This document shows, piece by piece, positions 31,327 to 42,468 of a stretch of DNA of 64,000 nucleotides. A program made the translations under genes and the position numbers. The notes beneath the pieces were generated by a model. It saw only the letters and a program-made list of their open reading frames with translations, did no database searches and was not told the DNA's origin. How positions within the stretch are numbered: position 1 is the first letter of the stretch; every line of letters starts with the position of its first letter. The stretch is from Helianthus annuus (lineage: Eukaryota; Streptophyta; Magnoliopsida; Asterales; Asteraceae), in the NCBI RefSeq assembly GCF_002127325.2, contig NC_035435.2, positions 112,023,047 to 112,087,046 on the forward strand. The letters are read 5' to 3'.

Positions 31327-33693
31327 TGTCACACCCCCAAAATCCACCTGCGGATAACACCCGCTTCGAGGGCGTGACTGACCAGGATCCAGCCACCAAT
31401 TATACTGAATACTTAAGTTGATAACAAAAGTAATACTTACTAATCATAAGCTTAGCAAATATTAAGTTCAGAGTTTAAAGTTTTAAGTTCAAAACAGTAA
31501 TAAATAGCGGAAGCATAAGTAAGGTAGTTTAAACAATGTTCATGTTTCAAAATACGGTAACACCCAACACAGGGGTGAACAGACACTACACATTCCCAAG
31601 CAGCAAGCTCCTTCGTCACGGGTTACCTGCAAAGCATGCAGTAAGGGGTCAACAATAATGCTGAGTGAGTTCACTAGTTGTCCAGTTTTAATTACCAAAA
31701 ACTTTGTTTCACCGGTTAATTTATCCGTTTATACATGCCCTGGGGAGCTACCCCAAAAGTTAGCGACTAAACTGTTTTTCCAATACCGAACACTAGGTAA
31801 CCGTTGCGTATCCGTAGGATGCCCCGATGTCAATGTTCTATCATCATTGACGGATTTCTGAGTACATTAGTTCACGCCCGTCCCAAACCAGGGCACGGTG
31901 TGAGGCTGGTAAACACCTAAATAGCGCTATCAACTAATAACCCGTTCGCCTAACCCGGCGACTAATCGGTATTTGTAGTAGGGACTTGAGTGATAGAGTT
32001 TCGTTTAGTGCCGTTAGTTGCAATCCGTATAAACAGTAATTAACCAAAAGGTTTCCCAATACCCGGGAAGGAAAAGTAAGTTTTGTTCCCAATAACTAGG
32101 GAAGGTATGTAAATGGTATCCCCTTTTACCAGGGGATAGGGTTGTTAGTCTCGTGTCCCAAACCACCGGGACGCATGCTTTTAAGTTGTGAACTCACCTT
32201 GGGTTGCTCGGTAGGTTTAGGTTACTTGTCAATCACGTTGGTCACCACGTCCTAACATGGTTACCGGTATAGGTCAGGTTCGGTGTACAAGTAATCACGT
32301 AAGAACATATACAGGCACATAACATACATACAGGTAAACAGTCATTGGGTTATTGGGCCGGCCTAAACCATTAAACAGTCAACAGCAACACAGCAACACT
32401 TAGTTCACTTAACAGATAGCCCAAGTTAACACAGAATGGCCCAATAACCAAAATGGACAGCCCACTCGCAACCAGCTGGTCTCGAGTCGCAACCAGGTGG
32501 TTTCGGCCTGCCACGCTGTGGTTGCGAGTCGTAACCGTGGTCTCGAGTCATCATGCTGTGGTTGCGAGTCGCAACCGACGTAGTCTCGAGTCGCAATCAC
32601 GTGGTCTCGACTTGTCATGCTTTGGTTGCGAGTCGCAACGGTGCGGTTTCGAGTCGGAAGGCTGTCGTTGCGAGTCGTAACCTGTCACTTTCATGTACAC
32701 GTGATGATGCAGATGCATCAGTCCCTTTTGTACCAAGAATTCAGGCCCATTTTAGGAAACTACCAATAAGGTTTCACTAACACTTTGCCAAAGCTGAATA
32801 CTAGTAAAGATAGATCAAACTTTGCCATTTTACATCTTCAAGTCATATTCAAACAAGTTCATCCTATCTTCATATTTTTCTAGGGTTTTCACCATAACAA
32901 ATCACACATTTATGAACCAAAAATCACATATTTCTAGCAAGATTATGATGCAAGAACAAGTAAAACATACACTTAGTGGCATTAACATAACTCGGTTGGC
33001 CCTAAACATCCTTAAACCATTATTCCATAACCATTTAAGCATGTTAGTAAGTATCATTCATAAGGTTTAACACACATAGTCAAAACTTCACAAACTTCCT
33101 AAAAATCATGCATAGTATTTCTAGCAAGCAAAATATTTCTAACCAAACATGCATAAAAATCTAGTTCATTTAACCCACATAAATCTTATACACAAAAGAT
33201 AACACAAAAGATAGCACTAACCGGTTATGAAAAGAGGAGCCGAAAACAAAGAAAAGAGAACCGAGAAGATGGTATGTCCGAGTGATAGTCTTGACCGAGT
33301 TTCTTGTCCGGGATCCTTGAGCTTGAACCGAAAATTGGAGGAGATGGTAATGTTGTTTGAGGGTTTCTAGTTGAGAGAAAATAGGAGGAGTGTGTGTTTG
33401 TGTGTTGTAACAAATGAGGGAAAGTGAGGAGAAGGTGGGATATATATACATGGGGTGTTTCGGGTTGGGCTTGGGGGTTTCGACCCAAACCGGTTACGGC
33501 CCAAAGGCCCACTCGCAACCGCCCGGTTGCGAGTCATGGTCTCGGGTCGTGGTTTCGGCTCTCATATAAATATATATATATACAATACATACATACATCA
33601 CATATCATGCAAAAATCACGTTTCCATTTAATAATATTTATATACACACGAAATATTACAAGGTGATCGTTCGGAAAAACCTCGAGTGTCACA
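31327..33693 (-). repeat. Element B 5' LTR
   Basis: Same length as the 3' LTR and nearly identical. It ends next to the CAGGT duplication at 33694. Confidence 0.95.
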
Positions 33694-34137
33694 CAGGTTC
33701 TAGGACTGGGTTTGGAATCTGGGGTGCGGGTTCCTGGTACGGAGGGATAGGGGCCTGGTATGGGTAGGGATTCTCTAAGATCTCTCTAATGTATGCATCA
33801 CTAACGTAATAGGGATCTTGAGGATATAACCCTGGGTAGGCTCCTAAGTTGGGTATTGGCACATTTTCCTGTATCGGGTTTTGTTGCACGTAGTCCCTAA
33901 CATCGTCCCACCAGGGGTCGTAATTGTTTGGGTTTAGGGGATTTGGTGCAGGTACCCTAGGTATCTCTTCCGGTTGTAATCAGGCATTTCTATTTGGTTT
34001 TCAGGGTTTTCTAGCTCCATAGGTTGATCAAGAATTAGTGGTTGTGGTTGGGGTGCTAGCATTTGCTCTAGGTTTGGGTCAGCTGCAGTGGTTGCTAAAA
34101 TGTGGATATTGGCTATACCCCTATTAAGCATATCCTG
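33694..34137 (-). pseudogene. Element A upstream ORF, middle part
   Basis: Minus-strand frames give AQDMLNRGIANIHILATTAA followed by a Pro/Gln/Glu-rich region. After a one-base frame break near 33975 they give NYDPWWDDVRDYVQQNP, then a Tyr/Pro-rich tail (YPYQAPIPPYQEPAPQIPNP). Removing element C joins it in frame to 40858-41132; removing element B joins it to 23951-24047. No known domain is recognised. Confidence 0.7.
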
Positions 34138-35603
34138 TGTAACAACTCTCACTAAAATTAATACTTAGTGTGTTAATTATCTATTAAGGAAACCCTAATT
34201 GAGGAACCCAAGTATTTCCATATAAACCCTAAAATTTTTAGAACAATCGGAATCAGGATCAGGGCCCCTAAAACTCAGGGGGGGTAAAACCTAGTTGATG
34301 ATTATCCTTCGAATTCGTTGTCTAAATAGAATTTATCGAAACTGTTGACTCAGCAAGGCTAGGCAGGTGACTAACCTACCCTACCCTACTTTGTCACCCC
34401 AGGCGATACGCGGCACAGGCCACGTATTCTTCCGCGACACGCGGGAGATGCAAATTTTGGGTATAAATAGACGGCCTTGGGACTTGAATTCTGACACAAA
34501 AACGACGTCCAAATTCTCTGTAACCATCGAGTTATAGCGAATATCGTTCACAACACACACCGATCACGAAGTGCTGCCGCAATCAGGGTAATAACTCGAT
34601 CGCTATTACGATTCAACGTCCAATCGATTATAACTATCCAACGATTGTCCGAGTGCTGCTCAAATTGAGCTTGTACTTTGATTATTCATCGTGATTTCGA
34701 CTTGAATATTTGAGTGCTGTTCGAATTCGGACTATGCTCTGTTATTCGTTGTGAATCCGATTGAATTATTAAGTATCGCACTTGTTAATCGATGTGAAGG
34801 TTTGATCTCGTGAATTGACGTAACTGCTGAATTAGTTACTAACCCGGTTGTGTGTGTGTATTATTATTTAAATTAGGTTAATCACAGGCAAATCAGTAGG
34901 CTTATATCTTGCTCGTTAAATCTGCAAAGTGAGTCCATTCTCTTTTCTCACAGTTTGTGAGTCATTCTCTTTTTATTAACTGTTTTACAATACTCCAAAT
35001 TATTTTCAGAGTGTTATAATTACAGGGACTAAGTCGTGGATATCTTGATTTATTGGTTAGTGGGGTATTGTGCACATTACTATTTCTCCCAGTTAGGTTC
35101 ATTGACCTACTAGGGAGGAACGTCACTATTAGAGTTCATTGACCTAATAGTGGTATGACCATCGTCACCATTGTGACTTGTCACCATTGTGACAGAAAGC
35201 CAGATAAAAATAAGATATGAACCATTGTAATCGCTCTTATGCTGTAATTTATAACTATGGGTCATTTCCTAAAACCTGAATGAACTCACTCAGTATTTCC
35301 CCGCTGACAAAACCTTTTTCAAACATGTTTCAGGTGATATGTTATGAGCAAAGAAAAGTGCCAGGAAGCACTACCAGCTTAGAAAAGTGGCTCAGTGTAA
35401 ATAAATAAAGAATCATGTTTTGAAAATAAAGATTTCCCATTATTGTAAATTATGGGATTTATCCCTCAGTTATAAAACGAGCAGTTTTAATAATAAAAGA
35501 TCCTGTTTTAAAAAGACTTCCGCTGTCGCCTAAAATTTAAATACCGCAGGATTTCTGTCCCGCGGCTCCTGAAACGGGTCAAACCGGGTCGGGGGCCGTG
35601 ACA
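34138..35603 (+). repeat. Element C 5' LTR
   Basis: It begins TGTAACAACTC and ends CCGTGACA. TATAAATA is at 34462-34469, just after a GC-rich stretch with repeated ACGCGG and GCGACACGCGG words (34395-34450). Confidence 0.93.
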
Positions 35604-35612
35604 GAAATATGG

Positions 35613-35625
35613 TGGTATCAGAGCC
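35613..35625 (+). other. Primer binding site of element C
   Basis: TGGTATCAGAGCC, ten bases after the LTR end; initiator tRNA-Met type. Confidence 0.85.
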
Positions 35626-35976
35626 ACATCTCAAGCCACTGATTTAAAGCAATTAAGTTTTTAGAAAATCTTAATTTCCATTAATTGCTATTTTGTGATT
35701 ATTTGTTTATTTATCTGACTAATTATGTACAGTATGAGCAGATCTTTATTTGCTAGTCAATGTAGCAAGTAATGCAAATTCTTAATAATTTGACTCAGGT
35801 ATTAGTACCTTTATTATCTATAGTCTAGAAGTCTTATCAGGAAAATCATAAAATTTACAAATAAAACCTCGTGTGATGCAAATTTCAGTTATTTTAATAG
35901 TACCCAGTAGGAACTAATATTTAAAAAGTTTCTATAAATTTTATGAATTCTGACTATGTCTATTTTGCTAAACAGC

Positions 35977-36523
35977 ATGAGTAACTTGTCTGAAGCCCTT
36001 CAGAATTTAAATCTCTATCCAGTAAGAGTAGAGGTTTTCCAGAGATTTCAATAGATATATACCAAACATAGAGGAACCTATAGAATTCGATGCTTTACCT
36101 CACGAGAAACCCAAACCTAAGGAAATAGAAATTGGGGAAACTTCTAGGCAAATTGAAAAGTTACCATCTCAGGAAGAGTTAGATTTTATAATGGCAAGCT
36201 ATAATACTATTAAGCCTGTTAATGAAAATATTTTTAATCACTCTCTTGAAACACAACTACCAATGAACTTAGAACCAGCAATTCCAAACCCTTCAATCCA
36301 CTCGCAAATAGACGAATGGTTGATTAACGAAATACAGTTACAAAACCATCCCTATAAGCTTTTTCCTCAGTTCAATTCAAAAGCTTTACCAGATCCACCA
36401 ATAAGTAATGAAAATACAGCTGAACTTTGCCTTGGTGAAGAACTAATGGACAATGGAAATAGGATCCAAGAGATTGAGGGACAGATCTCCTGGAAATATG
36501 ATAAGAGGGAACACCGTTACTAG
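35977..36523 (+). pseudogene. Element C small ORF upstream of gag
   Basis: It starts MSNLSEALQNLNLYPVRVEV at 35977, meets a TAG after about 24 codons, then continues in another frame as an acidic segment (PIEFDALPHEKPKPKEIEIG) through to TAG at 36521-36523. No domain is recognised. Its position between primer site and gag parallels the upstream ORF of element A. The stretches 35626-35976 and 36524-36743 are AT-rich leader without features. Confidence 0.55.
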
Positions 36524-36743
36524 AATATCGTTGACAAAAGGATAGGGGATTTATGAAACTGTTGTTGTGTAATAGTAATAGTAAAATCAGTATGTGTAAG
36601 ATAAATAATAAAACGATTGTATATAGAAGCATGAAATTTTAGAAAATTTACAAATTTTGTTCGTATATGTGATTATGTGCAATTAAGTGTGATATTGGAT
36701 TATTTCTTGTATACTAATTATTTATCTATAAATTAGTTATCAA

Positions 36744-37991
36744 ATGGAAAACGCTAATAATGAACCAGTTAATGAGGTTAATCAATCTGAGCAACAATCA
36801 GGGGATCAATATATGACTAGACAGGAGATAGAAAATATCGTTGCTCAAGGGATAGCCAACACTATTCCAACAATGATATCTCAAGGGATAGCCAACGCTA
36901 TTCCAGCAATCGTTGCTGCTGTTAAAAATCCAATAGAACCACAACAACTCGTTCCTAGCAAACGTATTTCTGAAAATAACTTCAGTTATAGCGTAAACGG
37001 AGGCAATGATCATGTTAATCATGACAATGAACCACAACAAGCGCCGCTCCCTAAGAAAATGAAAGTTGCAACGCCTGGTTGCACTTACAAGGAAGTTCTT
37101 GCTTGTAAACCATCTGAGTTTGCAGGCAATGAAGGAGCGACTGCGGCACTACGTTGGTTAGAGAAAACTGAGGCAGTAATAGCCATAAGTAAATGTGCTT
37201 AGGATGATCAGGTCATGTACGCGTCAAATATTTTCAAAGAAGGGGCGCTAGGATGGTGGAATACGGTGTTACAATCAAAAGGAAGAAGGATGGCGTATGC
37301 TATGAACTGGGAAGAATTTAAGAGCTTGGTAGAAAGAAAATTCTGTCCCGAATATGAAAAGGAACAAATGACAAACAAGTTTTTAACCCACCGGATGGTG
37401 GATGTAGATTGTCGGAAGTATACTACGACATTCTTCGAGTATGCTCGAGTAGTACCAACCCTGGCTTCGCCAGAGCCGGTACTTATTTCTCGATATATTT
37501 GGGGATTGATTTCTGAAATCCGTAACATCGTCAAGGCTGCGAAACCTCGCACGATTGATGATGCGGTGGATTTAGCCAATACTCTAACTGACGAACTAGT
37601 ACGGACAAGAGAAGAAAATAGAAGGAATGAAGTAGCCCAAAAGATTACCCAGGTAATCCAGTTCGGATAACCATAACGATTTCAAGAAAGGAGGGAATGG
37701 GCAATCTTCCACTAGTCCATTTTGCAATTTTTGCAAAAGAAAGCATTTTGGAAGATGCAAAGGATACTGCAATTTTTGCAAAATTCCGGGGCATCAGGAA
37801 GAAGACTGCAGGAGGAAGAAATTTTCAGTTTGTTACAACTGTGGAGAAACAGGACATCTTAGGCCAAATTGTCCAAAACTAAACAAACCATCTGACACTA
37901 AAGCTAAACCTGCAGAAGAAGCAAAAAGGAATGCAAGAGCCTTTCAATTGACTGCTCAAGAAGCAGAGCTCATTCCAGATGTAATAGCCGG
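36744..37991 (+). pseudogene. Element C Gag, broken
   Basis: The start is MENANNEPVNEVNQ. Residues about 30-60 contain a repeated QGIANxIPxxI phrase. The core (CKPSEFAGNEGATAALRWLE, LGWWNTVLQSKGR) is close to element A Gag. A TAG interrupts at about 37200 in the same frame, a stop occurs near 37668, and the zinc region (FCNFCKRKHFGRC, FCKIPGHQEEDC, CYNCGETGHLRPNC; 37720-37880) is in another frame. It cannot make a full Gag. Confidence 0.85.
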
Positions 37992-39357
37992 TACGTCCTA
38001 GGTTACAACGTTTACACAAAAAAGTATTATCTGACTCTGGTGCAAACCAAAGTTTTATAAATACTTTATTCTGTCAAACTCTTAACTTATCATTAATCGA
38101 ACTTAGGCAAATCTTTACAGCCGAAACAAACAAAAAAAAGGAAAATATAGAACTCTCAGGTCATAGAATTCTTTGCCAATTTAATTCCTATGAAATTAGC
38201 CGAGTTTGATGTTGTAGATTGGTTAGTAGCCACCCTGCTCGAATTCTCTGTGATAAGAACTTTATAGGAAATCCAGGCACTCGCCGGAAAAGTATTTATG
38301 ATTACAGGAAATAAACCACGTAAGGTCACATAATGAATCATGAAGGTATTCACTTAGATCCTGCTAAGATAGCAGCAAATTACTAAAATGGAAGATTTCG
38401 CAAATCCCTAAATGGAAATTAGGAATTTTGTAAATTTAGCCAGATACTATAGGCAGTTTATTAAGGATTCTCTTAGATAGATATATCCTTAACTAAGCTA
38501 AAACAATTAATTCTAAATAAGAACCTAAACAAAAAGAAGCCTCTAGCATAAATTAACAAATATTCCAATCCTAGCCTTACCAGAAGGAACAGAAGATTTT
38601 AAAGTATACAGTGATGCTTTAAAGCTAGAATTTGGATATATGGTAATGCAACACGAAAAGGTAATTGTGTATGCATCAAGGCAATTGCAAAAGCACGAAG
38701 AAAGCCATACCACTTGTAAGCTTAAAAATTAGAAACCACAAGTTACCCTTAAGATTAGGAAACATTATCTAAGTAAGTTTACTATCCATTCGGGTCATAA
38801 GAATTTAAGATACATATTTGAGCAACAAGAATTAAACATGAGGAAAAGGAAATCCTCGGTGACTACGACTGTGATATTTAGTATCACAAAGGAAAGGCTG
38901 AAGACGGTTAGAAGAGCATACAAATAATAAACAAGAGTCGTAGGAGTTCGAGTTGGAGACAAAATGCTATTGAAAGTATTTCCTTGGAAAGGAATTTAAG
39001 AAGCTAAGTCCAAGATACGTAGGACCATTTCCAGTAATACAACGAATAGGACCCGTTGCTTATTGTTTACAACTACCAGAAGAACTAGTTGGAGTACATG
39101 ATATATTTCATATATCCAATCTCAAGAAATGTTTATCAGACGAATCCCTGGTAGTACCTCTTCAAGATGTAGAGGTAAATAAAAAGCTGAATTTGTAGAG
39201 AAACCACTACAAATTGAAGATAGAAAGATCAAGTTTCTCAAAACCCAAACGATTAGTGTTAGTTCAAGTAAAGTGGGATTCAAAGATAGGACCCTAATAC
39301 ACTTGCAAACAGGGAATCAGAAGAGAAGAGAAAGTATCCTCAACTATTCCAATAAAT
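37992..39357 (+). pseudogene. Element C Pol remnants, internally deleted
   Basis: Recognisable scraps in order: protease DSGANQSFIN (about 38035); a connection piece NHEGIHLDPAKI (about 38335); RNase H LPEGTEDFKVYSDA and VMQHEKVIVYASRQL (38575-38700); integrase C-terminus [14 protein letters not shown] (about 38957); and [20 protein letters not shown] followed by the chromodomain-like end. The palm with the catalytic Asp pair and the integrase core are absent. Stops are frequent. The frames were never usable in this copy. Confidence 0.85.
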
Positions 39358-39378
39358 CTCGAGGACGAGATTTTTCTT

Positions 39379-39391
39379 AAGGTGGGGAGGA
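39379..39391 (+). other. Polypurine tract of element C
   Basis: AAGGTGGGGAGGA abuts the 3' LTR and is identical to that of element A. Confidence 0.8.
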
Positions 39392-40857
39392 TGTAACAAC
39401 TCTCACTAAAATTAATACTTAGTGTGTTAATTATCTATTAAGGAAACCCTAATTGAGGAACCCAAGTATTTCCGCATAAACCCTAAAACTTTTAGAACAA
39501 TCGGAATCAGGATCAGGGCCCCTAAAACTCAGGGGGGGTAAAACCTAGTTGATGATTATCCTTCGAATTCGTTGTCTAAATAGAATTTATCGAAACTGTT
39601 GACTCAGCAAGGCTAGGCAGGTGACTAACCTACCCTACCCTACTTTGTCACCCCAGGCGATACGCGACACAGGCCACGTATTCTTCCGCGACACGCGGGA
39701 GATGCAAATTTTGGGTATAAATAGAGGGCCTTGGGACTTGAATTCTGACACAAAAACGACGTCCAAATTCTCTGTAACCATCGAGTTATAGCGAATATCG
39801 TTCACAACACACACCGATCACGAAGTGCTGCCGCAATCAGGGTAATAACTCGATCGCTATTACGATTCAACGTCCAATCGATTATAACTATCCAACGATT
39901 GTCCGAGTGCTGCTCAAATTGAGCTTGTACTTTGATTATTCATCGTGATTTCGACTTGAATATTTGAGTGCTGTTCGAATTCGGACTATGCTCTGTTATT
40001 CGTTGTGAATCCGATTGAATTATTAAGTATCGCACTTGTTAATCGATGTGAAGGTTTGATCTCGTGAATTGACGTAACTGCTGAATTAGTTACTAACCCG
40101 GTTGTGTGTGTGTATTATTATTTAAATTAGGTTAATCACAGGCAAATCAGTAGGCTTATATCTTGCTCGTTAAATCTGCAAAGTGAGTCCATTCTCTTTT
40201 CTCACAGTTTGTGAGTCATTCTCTTTTTATTAACTGTTTTACAATACTCCAAATTATTTTCAGAGTGTTATAATTACAGGGACTAAGTCGTGGATATCTT
40301 GATTTATTGGTTAGTGGGGTATTGTGCACATTACTATTTCTCCCAGTTAGGTTCATTGACCTACTAGGGAGGAACGTCACTATTAGAGTTCATTGACCTA
40401 ATAGTGGTATGACCATCGTCACCATTGTGACTTGTCACCATTGTGACAGAAAGCCAGATAAAAATAAGATATGAACCATTGTAATCGCTCTTATGCTGTA
40501 ATTTATAACTATGGGTCATTTCCTAAAACCTGAATGAACTCACTCAGTATTTCCCCGCTGACAAAACCTTTTTCAAACATGTTTCAGGTGATATGTTATG
40601 AGCAAAGAAAAGTGCCAGGAAGCACTACCAGCTTAGAAAAGTGGCTCAGTGTAAATAAATAAAGAATCATGTTTTGAAAATAAAGATTTCCCATTATTGT
40701 AAATTATGGGATTTATCCCTCAGTTATAAAACGAGCAGTTTTAATAATAAAAGATCATGTTTTAAAAAGACTTCTGCTGTCGCCTAAAATTTAAATACCG
40801 CAGGATTTCTGTCCCGCGGCTCCTGAAACGGGTCAAACCGGGTCGGGGGCCGTGACA
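39392..40857 (+). repeat. Element C 3' LTR
   Basis: 1466 bp, with TATAAATA at 39716-39723. It ends at the TCCTG duplication. Confidence 0.93.
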
Positions 40858-41132
40858 TCCTGGGCATAGGCATCAGTTTCTCTTTTAGCTGCGGCTAACA
40901 CTCGCTATTCCTGCAACTTTTTCATACGTTTCCTACGCTCGTGTGCTCCCCTACTGAACCATCCCCTCTTTTTCTGAGGAAATGGCTCTTCAGATTGAGC
41001 CTTAAACACAAAGATTCCTTCTTCCGTATCAGCAGAGTACCCTGAGAGGGCAGGCTGAGAAGAGGAGGTGCCTTCGCTCCTAGGCGAACCAGACAATTGA
41101 CGATACGCGTCAGATGGTCCTTGGTCGCTCAT
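40858..41132 (-). pseudogene. Element A upstream ORF, N-terminal part
   Basis: It starts MSDQGPSDAYRQLSGSPR at 41132, is Ser-rich at first, then has a strongly basic patch (KKRGWFSRGAHERRKRMKK) like a nuclear-import or nucleic-acid-binding segment. A TAG near 40905 interrupts; the same frame then continues RVLAAAKRETDAYAQDML across the element C site. The whole ORF would be about 270 residues between primer site and gag. No known domain is recognised. Confidence 0.7.
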
Positions 41133-41264
41133 ACTGTAAACTAAGAGATAGTCAGATAACACATAACAAGAAAATACAATTATGCACCTATTCCCGTAAT
41201 TTATTTCCTAACACTTTAAATTTTGATGTCAACGGAACACATCTGTGGCTGAATCAGTGGCATA

Positions 41265-41276
41265 GCTCTGATACCA
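41265..41276 (-). other. Primer binding site of element A
   Basis: TGGTATCAGAGC on the minus strand, five bases from the 5' LTR; initiator tRNA-Met type. Confidence 0.85.
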
Positions 41277-41281
41277 CCTTC

Positions 41282-41451
41282 TGTCACAACCCCCGATCCC
41301 TAGTTCCCGGGAACGGGCGGCCGTGAGCCAGTTTCGGTGGTATCACGTTTATTTATTCAATTTGGCAGCGGAAATTTTCATCAGGACTGTAGTTAGGAAA
41401 TATTTAATCAGAGTAAACCACCTCGTTTTATAACACTAAACACATGAGTAA
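41282..41451 (-). repeat. Element A 5' LTR, first piece
   Basis: It matches 17551-17720 and is cut by element D at AGTAA (41447-41451). The rest of this LTR is at 52111-53274. Confidence 0.9.
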
Positions 41452-42169
41452 TGTTTTGGTCAAAAATCACACAAGGATAATGTAACCAAACTTTATGTAA
41501 ACGGGGTATGATGCTTGGTTAATTATAAAAGTAAAGGATCACTTTTATGAGAAATATGCAAAGACACAATGATTTATACGAGGAAAAAGCCCTTGATCAA
41601 TGTATGATCTCCGGCATAAAAAAACTCGGGTGATGGCAACTACCGATCACCAACTTCAATATAAGAAAAATATAGTTACAACTTCGGATGATAATGAGCT
41701 GAGTACAAGGATCACTATAGTTTCGAGTGTCTAAGCGTGTGACAATTGTGTTGTGTGTTCTTCCGAATGAGGAAGAGTGTTATATATACAAGTGTAGGTG
41801 ACCTATTTTAGGTAAAAAGACTAATAATCAGCTCATTACCCCTTTAGAAATAAAAGTAAATCTAGCCTAAATTATCGCCCTTAAATCATGCCAAGTTTCC
41901 ATATCCTTCACAACGTCCATCTCCGATTAAGCACATGCCATAGTTGTGAAGACGTGTCCTTTAATTGTGATGCTAAGAGCGGATCCTGCTAGTCATTCCT
42001 GTAAAACAACATTAAATTCAACGAAAGCAACTGTTAGCATGAGGATCCTATGATGGTCCGTGATCCTGATCCTGAGAGTCTGCTGAGGATCACTATCTGC
42101 CAAAGAAACAAGGATCACTGGTTAGGATCACATATGAGGATCATGTATTGTAAAAATCCAGCCCTAACA
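41452..42169 (-). repeat. Element D 3' LTR
   Basis: 718 bp, with a TATATATA promoter word at 41781-41788. The 5' LTR differs mainly by a 111 bp duplication. The polypurine tract on the minus strand (TTTTGGGGGCAAT) adjoins at 42170. Confidence 0.92.
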
Positions 42170-42468
42170 ATTGCCCCCAAAATATAAGGAGTTTATTGTA
42201 AATTAACGAGTTATATTTTGTTTTGATCTTATCTGCAACAAACAAGTGGGATAACTAGCCGTTAATCTCGAACTAGCCGTTGCAACCTTTACGTCATTGA
42301 GGTGACATCCCTGCAAATCATGATTATAAATAGGAGATAGGGTTAGGATCAATCTGCATTTAAGTTCAAGATATACTCCCTTTATAATCTCAACCGAAGA
42401 TCAATCAGGTATTCTCTTCTTTTCTTTCCTCTCTTGCTCTGTTTTTCTGCTTTTACCCTGCCAAGAGT

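Larger units (their letters stand above)
24048..33693 (-). mobile_element. Gypsy element B (Tekay type), complete and very young
   Basis: The two LTRs are both 2367 bp. By eye I find one substitution (near 24537 versus 31816). The target duplication is CAGGT (24043-24047, 33694-33698). The Met primer site abuts the 5' LTR, and there is a single uninterrupted Gag-Pol frame. The long LTRs and C-terminal chromodomain place it in the Tekay/Del group. It sits inside the upstream ORF of element A. Confidence 0.96.
34138..40857 (+). mobile_element. Gypsy element C, deleted and non-autonomous
   Basis: Both LTRs are 1466 bp with roughly six or seven differences by eye. The target duplication is TCCTG (34133-34137, 40858-40862). 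It reads on the plus strand, opposite to A, B and D. The interior is only 3.8 kb: leader, a small broken ORF, a Gag with nonsense and frameshift changes, then scraps of protease, RNase H and integrase tail. The polymerase core is missing. It inserted in the upstream ORF of element A. Confidence 0.94.
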
